Assembly: GCA_027484915.1 (NCBI GenBank)
Contig: JAIXSA010000130.1
Span: 1-42,271 of the forward strand
Reading direction: 5' to 3'
Length of the DNA stretch: 42,271 bases
DNA from: Paracoccaceae bacterium
GTDB lineage: Bacteria > Pseudomonadota > Alphaproteobacteria > Rhodobacterales > Rhodobacteraceae
The translations under genes and the position numbers were made by a program. The notes under the pieces are model-generated. The model ran no database searches and was not told the origin of the DNA. It saw only the letters and a list, made by a program, of their open reading frames with translations. Shown in pieces: positions 7,534 to 15,360 of this stretch (position 1 is the first letter of the stretch; the number at the start of each line of letters is the position of its first letter).

Positions 7534-9152
7534 TTCGGCACTCCGAAATCGCGGATCAGCTTCCACTGGATTGCATCCAGCAGCGCTTCGAACGAGGCGT
7601 CCACGATGTTCGCGCTGACCCCCACCGTCGACCAGCGCCGCCCCTGCCCGTCCTCGCTGTCGATGATGACCCGCGTCACCGCTTCCGTGCCGCCGTTGGT
7701 GATCCGGACCTTGAAGTCCACCAGCTTCATGTCGTCGATGCAGGCTTGGTACGGCCCCAGGTCCTTGCCCAGGGCCTTGGCCAGCGCGTTCACCGGCCCC
7801 CGGTCCGACCCGGCCTCGTCCATGCTGTCGGACACCGACATCATCTTCTGCTCGCCGATCTTCACCACCACCACAGCCTCAGAGAGCGAGATCATGCGGT
7901 CATACTTGTTCTTCCGGCGCTCCACCGTCACCCGGTAGCGCTTGACCTCGAAGAACTCCGGGCACAGCCCCAGCTCGCGCCGCGCGACCAGCTCGAAGCT
8001 TGCCTGCGCGCCGTCGTAGGCATAGCCTTGGTCCTCGCGGTCCTTCACGACCTCGATGATCCGGCCCAGGCGCGGGTCCTTCGGGTCGATGGCGATCCCC
8101 GCCGCCTCGAGCCGCGCCCGCAGGTTCGACTGGCCGGCCTGGTTCGACATCGGGATGACCCGTTCGTTCCCGACCAGCGCGGGATCGATGTGTTCGTAGG
8201 TCGTGGGGTCCTTCAGGATCGCGCTGGCGTGCAGCCCGGCCTTGTGGGCGAAGGCCGAGGCGCCCACGTAAGGCGACGACCGCAGCGGGACGCGGTTCAG
8301 GATGTCGTCCAGCATGCGCGAGGTCTTCAGGAGGCCCTGCAGGGCCGCCTCCGTCACCCCGGTGTCCAGACGGCTGGCGTAGGGCTCCTTCAGCAGCAGC
8401 GTCGGGATCAGCGTCGTGAGGTTCGCGTTCCCACAGCGCTCGCCAAGGCCGTTCAGCGTCCCCTGGATCTGCCGCGCCCCGGCCTCCACCGCGGCCAGCG
8501 AGTTCGCCACCGCGTTGCCGGTGTCGTCGTGGCAATGGATGCCCAGCCTGTCCCCCGGGATCCCCGCCGCGATCACCTCGGCCGTGATGCGGCCGACTTC
8601 GGCGGGCAGCGTGCCACCGTTGGTATCGCACAGGACGATCCAGCGCGCGCCCGCGTCAAGCGCGGCCTGCAGGCACGAGCGGGCATAGCCGGGATTCGCG
8701 CGGTAGCCGTCGAAGAAGTGTTCCGCGTCGAACAGGGCCTCGCGGCCCTTGGCGACAAGATGGCGGATCGAGCTTGCGATGGCCTCGCGGTTTTCGTCGA
8801 GGGTCACGCCAAGGGCCGTCGTCACGTGGAAGTCATGGGTCTTGCCGACGAGGCAGACCGCCGGGGTGCCCGCATTCAGGACGGCGGCGAGGACGTCGTC
8901 GTTTTCGGCCGACCTTCCCACGCGGCGGGTCATGCCAAAGGCGGTGAGGGTCGCGCGGGTCGCCGGAGGGGCCGCGAAAAAGTCGGAGTCCGTCGGGTTC
9001 GCACCGGGCCACCCGCCCTCGATGTAGTCGATCCCGAGGGCGTCGAGGGCCCGGGCGATCTGGACCTTCTCGCCTGTCGAGAACTGGACGCCCTGGGTCT
9101 GCTGGCCGTCCCGCAGGGTGGTGTCGAAGAGGAAGAGACGCTCACGGGTCAT
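7530..9152 (-). CDS. cimA: Citramalate synthase
   Basis: This 540-residue enzyme condenses acetyl-CoA and pyruvate to (R)-citramalate (EC 2.3.3.21), entering the threonine-independent route to isoleucine. The N-terminal HMG-CoA-lyase-like TIM barrel begins LFLFDTTLRDGQQTQGVQFS with the metal and catalytic Arg/Asp. NGLGERCGNANL and the metal-binding GIHCHDDTGNAVAN follow. The last ~130 residues form the LeuA-type dimeric regulatory domain, presumably sensing isoleucine. The ATG was chosen over a GTG four codons upstream. The gene sits downstream of cysS, separated by two hairpins and a dispersed repeat that touches its start region, and overlaps the following phytoene-synthase-like gene by 4 bases. 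Confidence 0.93.
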   Translation of the reverse strand: MTRERLFLFDTTLRDGQQTQGVQFSTGEKVQIARALDALGIDYIEGGWPGANPTDSDFFAAPPATRATLTAFGMTRRVGRSAENDDVLAAVLNAGTPAVCLVGKTHDFHVTTALGVTLDENREAIASSIRHLVAKGREALFDAEHFFDGYRANPGYARSCLQAALDAGARWIVLCDTNGGTLPAEVGRITAEVIAAGIPGDRLGIHCHDDTGNAVANSLAAVEAGARQIQGTLNGLGERCGNANLTTLIPTLLLKEPYASRLDTGVTEAALQGLLKTSRMLDDILNRVPLRSSPYVGASAFAHKAGLHASAILKDPTTYEHIDPALVGNERVIPMSNQAGQSNLRARLEAAGIAIDPKDPRLGRIIEVVKDREDQGYAYDGAQASFELVARRELGLCPEFFEVKRYRVTVERRKNKYDRMISLSEAVVVVKIGEQKMMSVSDSMDEAGSDRGPVNALAKALGKDLGPYQACIDDMKLVDFKVRITNGGTEAVTRVIIDSEDGQGRRWSTVGVSANIVDASFEALLDAIQWKLIRDFGVPK

Positions 9153-9156
9153 GGGC

Positions 9157-9217
9157 GTGTCCACGCGTGGGCAGATTCTGGGGTTTTGGATTTCAATGGG
9201 TTACAAGTGGACGTTAA
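9157..9217 (-). repeat. Dispersed repeat, copy B (CCACGCGTGG element)
   Basis: Read on the minus strand it runs TTAACGTCCACTTG, then AACCCATTGAAATCC, then CTGCCCACGCGTGGACAC. Unlike copies A, C and D it points toward the start codon of a gene (cimA begins 5 bases beyond it) rather than toward a stop codon. A 27-codon frame through the element (starting GTG GTG AAC) ends with a TGA that overlaps the cimA ATG; this may be coincidence. Confidence 0.6.
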
Positions 9218-9248
9218 TGTGGCGTTCACCACGGTTGCGGCGGAGGCA

Positions 9249-9270
9249 CAAAATCCTTCGAAGGATTTTG
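9249..9270. terminator. Perfect TTCGAA-centred palindrome after cysS
   Basis: A perfect 22-bp palindrome, arms CAAAATCCTT and AAGGATTTTG around the central CG, can fold into a hairpin with a TTCGAA or smaller loop. It lies 34 bases past the cysS stop codon and is probably part of its terminator region. Confidence 0.55.
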
Positions 9271-9296
9271 GCAAATTCCTTCGAAGCAATTTGGCG
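9271..9296. terminator. Imperfect TTCGAA-centred palindrome after cysS
   Basis: Arms built on CAAATT and AATTTG surround TTCGAA with one internal mismatch. It lies directly beside the preceding palindrome and 7 bases past the cysS stop codon. The two stacked hairpins resemble the group at 30843-30910. Confidence 0.5.
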
Positions 9297-9303
9297 CGGG
9301 CGG

Positions 9304-10761
9304 TCACAGGAGCGCCTCCAGTTTGGCGGGGTCGAAGTCGGGGCCGGGCACAAGCTCCACCCCTGCCTTGGACATCCGGACCTCGACGCCCGCCGCGATA
9401 AGGGCGGACTTGAGCGCATCGACGGCAGAGAAGTCTTTGGACGCCATGGCGGCGGTCCGGAGTTTGCTGAGCCGGTCTTCAATACTGTTGAGAGAAAGGG
9501 TTGCACGTCCGAACGTGTTTGGATTGTGATGCAACGTGGCTTGGAGAGACTGGGTATAAGGCCACCTGACTTCCTCCGTCAAAAGTCCAAGCAGGTGTGC
9601 GGATGCCTTAAGGGACGGGAAGTCTCCTTCCTTGTACAATTTCCGAAGTTCCGTGAGTGCGCCATGCGTATTCAAATCATCGGATAGTGCTGCAACGACA
9701 GCTGTCGACTCTTCTCCTGCACTGACCTTGTCTGTAGCCGTCCACCATTTGCTGAGTTCGGCGCTCGCTTCGCGCGCAGCCTCGGCCGTCCAGTCCATCG
9801 GCTTTCGATAGTGGGTCTTCAGGAGCGCGAACCGGATCACCTCTCCCGGATACTTGACCCCGCCCGGCGTATTCCCATCCAGCAAATCCCGCACCGTGAA
9901 GAAGTTGCCCAAGCTCTTGGACATCTTCTTGCCCTCGACCTGCAGCATCTCGTTGTGCAGCCAATACTGCGCGAAACGCCCGTGCGGGTGGGCGCAGGCG
10001 GATTGGGCGATCTCGTTCTCATGATGCGGGAACTGCAGGTCCAGCCCGCCGCCGTGGATGTCGAGCGACTCCCCCAAAAGCTCATGCGCCATCGCCGAGC
10101 ATTCGATGTGCCAGCCCGGACGACCCTTGCCCCAAGGGGACCCACAGCCCGGCTCCTCGCCCGAGGACGGCTTCCAGAGGACGAAATCCATCGGGTCTTC
10201 CTTGAACGGCGCCACTTCGACACGCGCCCCGGCGATCATGTCATCCACCGACCGGCCCGACAGTTTGCCGTAGTCCTTGTAGGAGCGCACCCGGAACAGC
10301 ACATGACCCTCGGCGGCATAGGCGTGACCCGAGGCGATCAGCCCCTGGGTCATCGCGATCATCTGCCCGATGAAGTCCGTCGCGCGAGGCTCATGGTTCG
10401 GCCGCAGTGCCCCCAGCGCGTCCATGTCGGCGTGATACCAGGCGATCGTTTCTTCGGTCCGCTCGTGGATCAGCTCCTCCAAAGTCCCCGGCGACCCGGC
10501 CTTCTGCCGCCGCAGCGCCTCGGCGTTGATCTTGTCGTCGACGTCGGTGAAGTTGCGGACATAGGTCACATGCCCCTCGCCATAGACGTGGCGAAGCAGG
10601 CGGTACAAAGTGTCGAACACCACCACGGGCCGGGCGTTGCCCAGATGCGCGCGGTCATAGACAGTGGGTCCGCAGACATACATCCGCACATGCGACAGGT
10701 CGATCGGCCGGAATTCCTCTTTCCGGCGCGTCTTCGAATTGGTCAGGCGGATCGTCACCAT
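9304..10761 (-). CDS. cysS: Cysteinyl-tRNA synthetase
   Basis: This 485-residue class I synthetase charges tRNA-Cys (EC 6.1.1.16). The HIGH signature reads HLGN (residues 39-42) within [15 protein letters not shown], and KMSKS is at 279-283. The zinc ligands are visible as Cys30, Cys221 (GWHIECSAM), His246 and Glu250 (FPHHENE). The ATG giving [17 protein letters not shown] was chosen; the frame stays open upstream. The C-terminal helical part, roughly 9460-9740, drops to about 50% GC by hand count of four lines, below the rest of the gene. A 14-codon frame with two adjacent Cys codons lies 81 bases upstream and could be a regulatory leader. Two TTCGAA hairpins follow the stop codon. Confidence 0.95.
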   Translation of the reverse strand: MVTIRLTNSKTRRKEEFRPIDLSHVRMYVCGPTVYDRAHLGNARPVVVFDTLYRLLRHVYGEGHVTYVRNFTDVDDKINAEALRRQKAGSPGTLEELIHERTEETIAWYHADMDALGALRPNHEPRATDFIGQMIAMTQGLIASGHAYAAEGHVLFRVRSYKDYGKLSGRSVDDMIAGARVEVAPFKEDPMDFVLWKPSSGEEPGCGSPWGKGRPGWHIECSAMAHELLGESLDIHGGGLDLQFPHHENEIAQSACAHPHGRFAQYWLHNEMLQVEGKKMSKSLGNFFTVRDLLDGNTPGGVKYPGEVIRFALLKTHYRKPMDWTAEAAREASAELSKWWTATDKVSAGEESTAVVAALSDDLNTHGALTELRKLYKEGDFPSLKASAHLLGLLTEEVRWPYTQSLQATLHHNPNTFGRATLSLNSIEDRLSKLRTAAMASKDFSAVDALKSALIAAGVEVRMSKAGVELVPGPDFDPAKLEALL

Positions 10762-10842
10762 GTCAGTCCCCAAGGCACGCGGCATCCCGCGCGGGTGGCT
10801 GTTCAATCCGAAGGGAATGACGAAGCGCCCGCGCGACCGAAG

Positions 10843-10887
10843 TCAGCGGGTAATGCAGCAGATGCGGATGTTGCGCAATGTCGTCAT
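10843..10887 (-). CDS. Possible cysS leader peptide with tandem Cys codons
   Basis: The minus-strand frame from ATG to TGA encodes MTTLRNIRICCITR, with two adjacent TGC codons at positions 10-11. It lies 81 bases upstream of cysS on the same strand. There is no Shine-Dalgarno sequence before the ATG, but a -10-like TATGTC ends 8 bases upstream, so the transcript could begin at or next to the ATG (leaderless). Between the leader and cysS, 10828-10835 can pair with 10788-10795 (8 bp). Leaderless Cys-rich short frames are known cysteine-responsive attenuators in mycobacteria; the same role here is inference from position and codon content. Confidence 0.4.
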   Translation of the reverse strand: MTTLRNIRICCITR

Positions 10888-10895
10888 GGGTGGGA

Positions 10896-10925
10896 GACAT
10901 ACATCACACCCCGCCGCACCGCCAA
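10896..10925 (-). promoter_or_regulatory. Possible cysS promoter
   Basis: On the minus strand TTGGCG (10920-10925) and TATGTC (10896-10901) are 18 bases apart. This would place the transcription start at about the ATG of the short Cys-codon frame at 10887. The match to consensus is moderate. Confidence 0.4.
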
Positions 10926-10937
10926 GGAAATTCCGCC

Positions 10938-11279
10938 ATGCAGGACCGCGCTGTCGTCATCGCCATCTGCGCCGGCTTTCCGGGGGCCGAGGTCAGCCAG
11001 CCCTTCGGCCCCGACCACGACTGCTGGAAGGTCGGCGGCAAGATCTTCGCGATCATCGGGCACACTGGCGACGGCGTGTCCGTCAAGACCGACCACGTCG
11101 ACACTGCCCGCCTGCTGATCGAGGCGGGGCGGGCCGCCCGCGCACCCTATCTGCATGCTTCCTGGGCGCGGATACCGTTCGGCCGGGTGTCGGATGGCGA
11201 ACTGAACGAACGCATCGCCACGTCCTACGCGCTGATCCGGGCGGGCCTGCCCAGAAAGGCGCAGGCCGCGCTCGGCTAA
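10938..11279 (+). CDS. MmcQ/YjbR family protein
   Basis: The 113-residue protein matches the MmcQ/YjbR (CyaY-like fold) family: an early FPGAEVSQPFGPDHDCWKVGGK stretch, the FAIIGHTGDGVSVKTDH strand region, and the helical C-terminus with YLHASWARIPFG and ELNERIATSYALI. Such proteins are annotated as DNA-binding but have no established function. The ATG at MQDRAVVIAI was chosen because the longer frame adds an unconserved extension; AAGGAAAT lies just upstream. The gene is divergent from cysS across 176 bases. Confidence 0.75.
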   Translation: MQDRAVVIAICAGFPGAEVSQPFGPDHDCWKVGGKIFAIIGHTGDGVSVKTDHVDTARLLIEAGRAARAPYLHASWARIPFGRVSDGELNERIATSYALIRAGLPRKAQAALG

Positions 11280-11282
11280 GCG

Positions 11283-11903
11283 TCAGTTGCCCTGCCGGCT
11301 GAACGTGCCGCGCACGTCCGGGCCAAGGCCCAGCCATCCCGCCACGGTCTTGGCGACATGGGCCGTGATCATCGACTTCTGGCTTTGCCCTTTCCGGCGC
11401 GCCTCCCGCATCGCCTTTCCGGACAACGCTGGCAGTTCAGCCCGGATCGGCGTCGGCGGCACCAGAACCTCACCGGTCTGGGCGTCAACCACCGTGGCGG
11501 TGAACTTGATGTTGTGGACACCGGCATTCTCGAACCGCTGCTCAGCCTCGAACGTAAGCGCATGGAAGCGGGTCACGGTAACCGCGATGATCACCGGACG
11601 CGCACCCGCCAGCCCTTCCGCCCCGCGCCGCACCGCCGCCTCGATGATCTTGCCGACCTGGTCGTAGCGGTCGCCCAGCGGATCTTCACGCCAGACGATG
11701 TCGGCCGTGGGCAGGTAGGTCTTCTCCTCGGATACCTTGAGGGTGCGGGGGACGGTGACCTGGACCCCGGCCAGACGCCAGTTTGCGGCAAGCACGGGCG
11801 GGACCTGGGTGTATTCGGTCTTGAAGCTGCTGCCCGGCCCGACGCAGGCGGCAAGCAGCAGGCTGGACATACCAAGAAGGGCGGCGCGGCGGGACAGGGA
11901 CAT
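11283..11903 (-). CDS. Lipoprotein of the DUF6778 type
   Basis: The 206-residue protein carries a lipoprotein signal peptide with the lipobox LLAAC (Cys20), so it should be lipidated and anchored in the envelope. The mature part (GPGSSFKTEYTQVPPVLAANW onward) has mixed alpha/beta character with conserved-looking blocks VTVPRTLKVSEEKTYLPTADIVWREDP and VTRFHALTFEAEQRFENAG, typical of the DUF6778 proteins of Rhodobacteraceae. The function is unknown. It converges on the YjbR-like gene with 3 bases between stop codons and is divergent from the PLP decarboxylase gene. Confidence 0.7.
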   Translation of the reverse strand: MSLSRRAALLGMSSLLLAACVGPGSSFKTEYTQVPPVLAANWRLAGVQVTVPRTLKVSEEKTYLPTADIVWREDPLGDRYDQVGKIIEAAVRRGAEGLAGARPVIIAVTVTRFHALTFEAEQRFENAGVHNIKFTATVVDAQTGEVLVPPTPIRAELPALSGKAMREARRKGQSQKSMITAHVAKTVAGWLGLGPDVRGTFSRQGN

Positions 11904-12054
11904 GGAACCTCATGCGACAAGCGGAAATACATTGTGCGGCGGACCTTAACCAATCGTGATGGCCGGAAAAAGGAGCTTGCGTGTCGGCATGGGGGTGGAA
12001 GCTTGCCGATTTTCCGGCGACGTGGTGTCTGGAAGCCGGACCAAGGGGGGCGTC

Positions 12055-13467
12055 ATGGATCACGAAGGCTTGCGGCACTGGTCGAAGCGGGCCGCCGATT
12101 GGGCGGCGGATTATCATGCAGGCCTGCGCGACCGGCCCGTTCGCGCACCCCTCGTGCCGGGTGCCGTGGCCCGTCAGGTTCCGGGGACCCCGCCCGAGAT
12201 GGCCGAACCGATGGAAGCGATCTGGTCGGACTTCGAGGCGATCGTGCCCGGCGGCATGACCCATTGGCAGCACCCGCGCTTCTTCGCCTATTTCCCGGCC
12301 AACGCCGCCCCGGCCTCGATGCTGGCCGAACAGCTGGTCAACGCGATGGCCTGCAACGCGTTGATCTGGCAGACGTCTCCGGCCGCGACCGAGATCGAGC
12401 AGGTGATGGTCGACTGGCTGCGCCAGGCCGTAGGGCTGCCTGACGGCTTCGTTGGCACGATCCACGATTCGGCGACCAATGCCACGCTGTCGGCGGTGCT
12501 GACCATGCGCGAGAAGGCGCTGGGGTGGCGCGGGCTGGACGAGGGCCTGTCCGGCGGGCCGATCCTGCGGTTCTATGCCAGCGCCGAGACGCATTCCTCG
12601 GTCGACAAGGCGATCCGGGTGGCAGGGATCGGGCAGCGGAACCTGGTGAAGGTGGCCACGGATGCCGACCGGGCGATGACCGGGGCGGCGCTGCGGGCGG
12701 CGATTGCGGCCGACCGGGCGGCAGGACTGATGCCTGCCGGGGTGATCCTTTGCGCCGGGGGCACAAGCGTCGGCGCCTTCGACCGGATCGGCGAGTGCAT
12801 CGCGGTGGCGCAGGCCGAGGGGCTGCCGACCCATGTCGACGCCGCCTGGGCGGGCTCCGCGATGATCTGCCCCGAGTTCCGCGCGCTTTGGGCCGGGATC
12901 GAAGGGGCCGATTCGGTGGTCTTCAACCCGCACAAATGGCTGGGGGCGCAGTTTGACTGCTCGGTCCAGCTTTTGCGCGACCCCGGCGCGCAGGTCCGGA
13001 CGCTTGGCCTGCGCCCGACCTACCTGGAAACGGCGGGGCGTGAGGAGATCGTCAATTTCAACGAATGGACCGTGCCGCTTGGTCGCCGGTTCCGCGCGCT
13101 GAAGCTTTGGTTCGTCCTGCGGGCCTATGGGCTGGACGGCCTGCGGACCCGGATCCGCAACCATGTCGCCTGGGCTGAACTGGCCCGCGTCGAGCTGGCC
13201 GCCCTGCCCCGCGTGCAGATCGTGACCGAACCGCGGTTGTCGCTGTTCTCCTTTGCGCTCGACACCGATGCCGCGACCGAGTCGCTTTTGCAGCGGATCA
13301 ACGATGATGGCCGGATCTACCTGACCCAAACCCGCGTCGACGGGCGTTTTGCGATCCGGGTGCAGGTCGGATCGTTTGACTGTTCCAAGGAAGATGTCAT
13401 GCTCATCCCAAAGACAGTTCAAGAAATGCTTGCATCATGTTCATTCGGACCCTTGCCGTCGCGCTGA
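12055..13467 (+). CDS. Group II PLP-dependent decarboxylase (aromatic-L-amino-acid decarboxylase-like)
   Basis: The 470-residue protein has the group II decarboxylase layout: the WQHPRFFAYFPA substrate segment (71-82), HDSATNATLSA (137-147), the PLP-stacking His180 in SAETHSSVDKA, Asp262 in VDAAWAGSAM and the PLP lysine Lys294 in VFNPHKWLGAQFDCS. These features point to tyrosine, DOPA, tryptophan or phenylalanine decarboxylation, but the substrate is not fixed by sequence. The ATG was chosen because the GGGGGG-rich AAGGGGGG lies just upstream. Its last 31 bases overlap the start of the TPM-domain gene in another frame. Confidence 0.88.
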   Translation: MDHEGLRHWSKRAADWAADYHAGLRDRPVRAPLVPGAVARQVPGTPPEMAEPMEAIWSDFEAIVPGGMTHWQHPRFFAYFPANAAPASMLAEQLVNAMACNALIWQTSPAATEIEQVMVDWLRQAVGLPDGFVGTIHDSATNATLSAVLTMREKALGWRGLDEGLSGGPILRFYASAETHSSVDKAIRVAGIGQRNLVKVATDADRAMTGAALRAAIAADRAAGLMPAGVILCAGGTSVGAFDRIGECIAVAQAEGLPTHVDAAWAGSAMICPEFRALWAGIEGADSVVFNPHKWLGAQFDCSVQLLRDPGAQVRTLGLRPTYLETAGREEIVNFNEWTVPLGRRFRALKLWFVLRAYGLDGLRTRIRNHVAWAELARVELAALPRVQIVTEPRLSLFSFALDTDAATESLLQRINDDGRIYLTQTRVDGRFAIRVQVGSFDCSKEDVMLIPKTVQEMLASCSFGPLPSR

Positions 13468-14333
13468 CGCTGGCAGCGCCTGTTTTCTCGCAAAGCCTTC
13501 CCCAGCCGCTAAGCGACACCGTGTCGGACTTCGCCGACGTCCTTGACGCAACCGAAGAGGGGCGCATTTCGCGCCTCTTGGTCGAAACGCGCGACGCGAC
13601 GGGCGTGCACATGGTCGTCGTGACCATGCCCGGCATCGCCACGCAGGGCGGCGCGGGCCAGCGGATCGAGGATTACGGCAAGGCCCTCTTCAATGCCTGG
13701 GGCATCGGTGCCGCAGACCGCAACGACGGGATCATGCTGCTTCTCGACACCGAAGGCCGCGAGGCCCGCATCGCGCTTGGCGCGGGCTATGACCCGGTCT
13801 ACGACGGGCGCGCGGCGCGGGTCCTGTCGACCGCTGTCCTCCCCTCCCTCCGCGACGGCAACTTCGCCGCCGGGATCGAGGCCGGGATCGCCTCGGCGCG
13901 TGAACGTCTGATCACGCCCTTCCTTGCCGGGACCCCGGTTTCGGTCAGCGACGGGTTCGAAACACCCGGCGACGGCACGGGACTGGGCAACATCCTCCTG
14001 GGCGTCGGGGCCGTCGGCGGCCTAGCCGGCTTTGGCTTCTGGCGCAGCCGCCGCAACCGGCGAACCTGCCCGAACTGCGGCAGCCTGACCCTCGACCGCT
14101 CGACCGAGGTCATCCAGCCCCCGACCCGCAGTGAAAGCGGGCTTGGCATGCAGCACCTGACCTGTTCGTCCTGCGGGTTCAACGACCACAAATCCTATTC
14201 CATCGGCTACAGCATGCGTGCGGGCCGCCAGAACCGGTCGTCCTTCAGCTCCAGCGGCAGCCGCTCCTCGGGGGGAAGCCGCGGCTTTGGCGGTGGCCGG
14301 TCATCGGGCGGCGGGGCCAGCGGCAAATGGTAA
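13437..14333 (+). CDS. TPM-domain protein with zinc ribbon and Gly/Ser-rich tail (YgcG-like)
   Basis: The 298-residue protein starts with a signal peptide (MFIRTLAVALTLAAPVFSQS). A TPM domain follows (about residues 25-165; LSDTVSDFADVLDATEEGRI, VVVTMPGI, NDGIMLLLDTEGREARIALG). A transmembrane helix lies at about 181-200 (LGNILLGVGAVGGLAGFGFW), then a four-cysteine zinc ribbon (CPNCGS ... CSSCGF) and a Gly/Ser-rich tail (SSGGSRGFGGGRSSGGG). TPM domains of this type are linked to membrane-protein repair and photosystem turnover in other organisms; its task here is unknown. The start overlaps the 3' end of the decarboxylase gene by 31 bases, and the signal peptide supports this start. Confidence 0.85.
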   Translation: MFIRTLAVALTLAAPVFSQSLPQPLSDTVSDFADVLDATEEGRISRLLVETRDATGVHMVVVTMPGIATQGGAGQRIEDYGKALFNAWGIGAADRNDGIMLLLDTEGREARIALGAGYDPVYDGRAARVLSTAVLPSLRDGNFAAGIEAGIASARERLITPFLAGTPVSVSDGFETPGDGTGLGNILLGVGAVGGLAGFGFWRSRRNRRTCPNCGSLTLDRSTEVIQPPTRSESGLGMQHLTCSSCGFNDHKSYSIGYSMRAGRQNRSSFSSSGSRSSGGSRGFGGGRSSGGGASGKW

Positions 14334-14336
14334 GCC

Positions 14337-14525
14337 TGCCTGCGCTGTGCTCCCGGCGGCGCGTTCGAGGGCTACGGCACTTGCGTGAACGAGGGGGCTG
14401 ACACCCTCTTTTGCGGACTGGAGGGGGATGCGGGCGGCTTCGAAAATGACGCGGGCTTCGTCACCTCGGAACGCGAACAGGGCGACGACCGCAGCTTTCT
14501 GCTGCAGCCATCGCCCTGCCGATAA
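14337..14525 (+). pseudogene. Open segment in the TPM frame, possible gene remnant or small protein
   Basis: One codon after the TPM gene's TAA, the same frame stays open for 62 codons to a TAA at 14523-14525. Its translation, including CLRCAPGGAFEGYGTC, GADTLFCGLEGDAGGFE and FLLQPSPCR, looks protein-like with four spaced cysteines, but it has no ATG; a GTG at 14385 would give 46 residues. It may be the decayed 3' end of a small secreted protein gene, or chance. No family was recognised. Confidence 0.25.
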
Positions 14526-14527
14526 GG

Positions 14528-14554
14528 CGCGGCGCGAAGGTCCTCCGCGCCGCG
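14528..14554. terminator. Bidirectional terminator-like hairpin
   Basis: CGCGGCGCG (14528-14536) and CGCGCCGCG (14546-14554) form a perfect 9-bp stem with a 9-base loop, placed between the convergent TPM and outer-membrane-protein genes. It ends 10 bases before the latter's stop codon. No T run follows. Confidence 0.6.
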
Positions 14555-14564
14555 TTGGTCAGCG

Positions 14565-15164
14565 TTAGAACTGCAGCGCGACCTTGGCCTTGACGGTCGT
14601 CGCGTCGATATCGTTGGTGGTGCCATCGAAATCGTCGAAGTTGTGCTCAAGCACTTCGCCACCCACCGTCCAGCGGTCGTTGACGGCATAGTCGAAGCCC
14701 AGACCGTAGACGAGGCCGGTATCGCTGAGATCGGCACCGCCGACGCTGGCATTGGCCTGAGCCACACCCAGCGCACCGTAGACCAGGCTGTTGCCGATTT
14801 CGCGGCCAGCGGTCAGTTTCAGCGCCGCGACACTGTCAAGCTCGTCACCGACCGTGTCGCCGAGGTCGATCGAGGTCTTGTCCCAGCTCAGTTCCGTACC
14901 GGCGACCCAGTTGCCCATGTCCCAGCGGTAACCGGCGTGAACGCCGCCAAGCCAGCCGTAGCCATCGAGGCCCGCGCCGTTGGAATCGACATCGCCATAG
15001 CCCAGCTGCGCACCGGCATAAGCGCCCGACCAGTCAAGACCGGGTGCGGCATAGACTTCGGCGACCGGAGCGATCATCGGCTCTTCGGCAACGGCGACGG
15101 GACCACCGGCGAAAGCCGGGGCGGTCAGTGCAATGGTAGCAAAGAATGCTGCGATAGTTTTCAT
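14565..15164 (-). CDS. Outer-membrane beta-barrel protein (Omp25/OmpA-like barrel)
   Basis: The 199-residue protein has a signal peptide (MKTIAAFFATIALTAPAFAG) and then alternating glycine/aromatic beta-strands: WSGAYAGAQLGYG, GGVHAGYRWDMGNWVAGTEL, VYGALGVAQANA and VYGLGFDYAVNDRWTVGGEV. It ends in the terminal phenylalanine (AKVALQF) that directs insertion by the BAM complex. An eight-stranded small barrel in the outer membrane is predicted. Its role may be structural; small barrels like this are not usually transport pores. AAGGAGA precedes the ATG closely. The 196 bases up to the uup stop codon hold its promoter, but I could not pick a convincing -35/-10 pair. A hairpin terminator follows. 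Confidence 0.85.
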   Translation of the reverse strand: MKTIAAFFATIALTAPAFAGGPVAVAEEPMIAPVAEVYAAPGLDWSGAYAGAQLGYGDVDSNGAGLDGYGWLGGVHAGYRWDMGNWVAGTELSWDKTSIDLGDTVGDELDSVAALKLTAGREIGNSLVYGALGVAQANASVGGADLSDTGLVYGLGFDYAVNDRWTVGGEVLEHNFDDFDGTTNDIDATTVKAKVALQF

Positions 15165-15360
15165 TTCTGTCTCCTTGTTCTGGCCGACCTCAACCGATGG
15201 GGCATCGGAACGGTTCCGGTCGGCTCGGAAAAGGGAATGAGGATGTTGCTGCAAAAGCACAATGGCCGCTCACGGCAGGTTGAAGGGCCGTGTCTGAACC
15301 CGGCGGCGATGCGCCGAGGAACCTTGCCGCTATGGGCGAGCCTTCGCCGGTTCCCGCGCG

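Noticed and set aside
9153-9235. A 27-codon frame ending on the cimA ATG as a leader peptide for isoleucine control
   Set aside because: It has no run of Ile, Leu or Val codons; it is better explained by the dispersed repeat that occupies the region.
7746-9401. A 551-codon plus-strand frame antisense to cimA
   Set aside because: No motif; cimA on the other strand is unmistakable.
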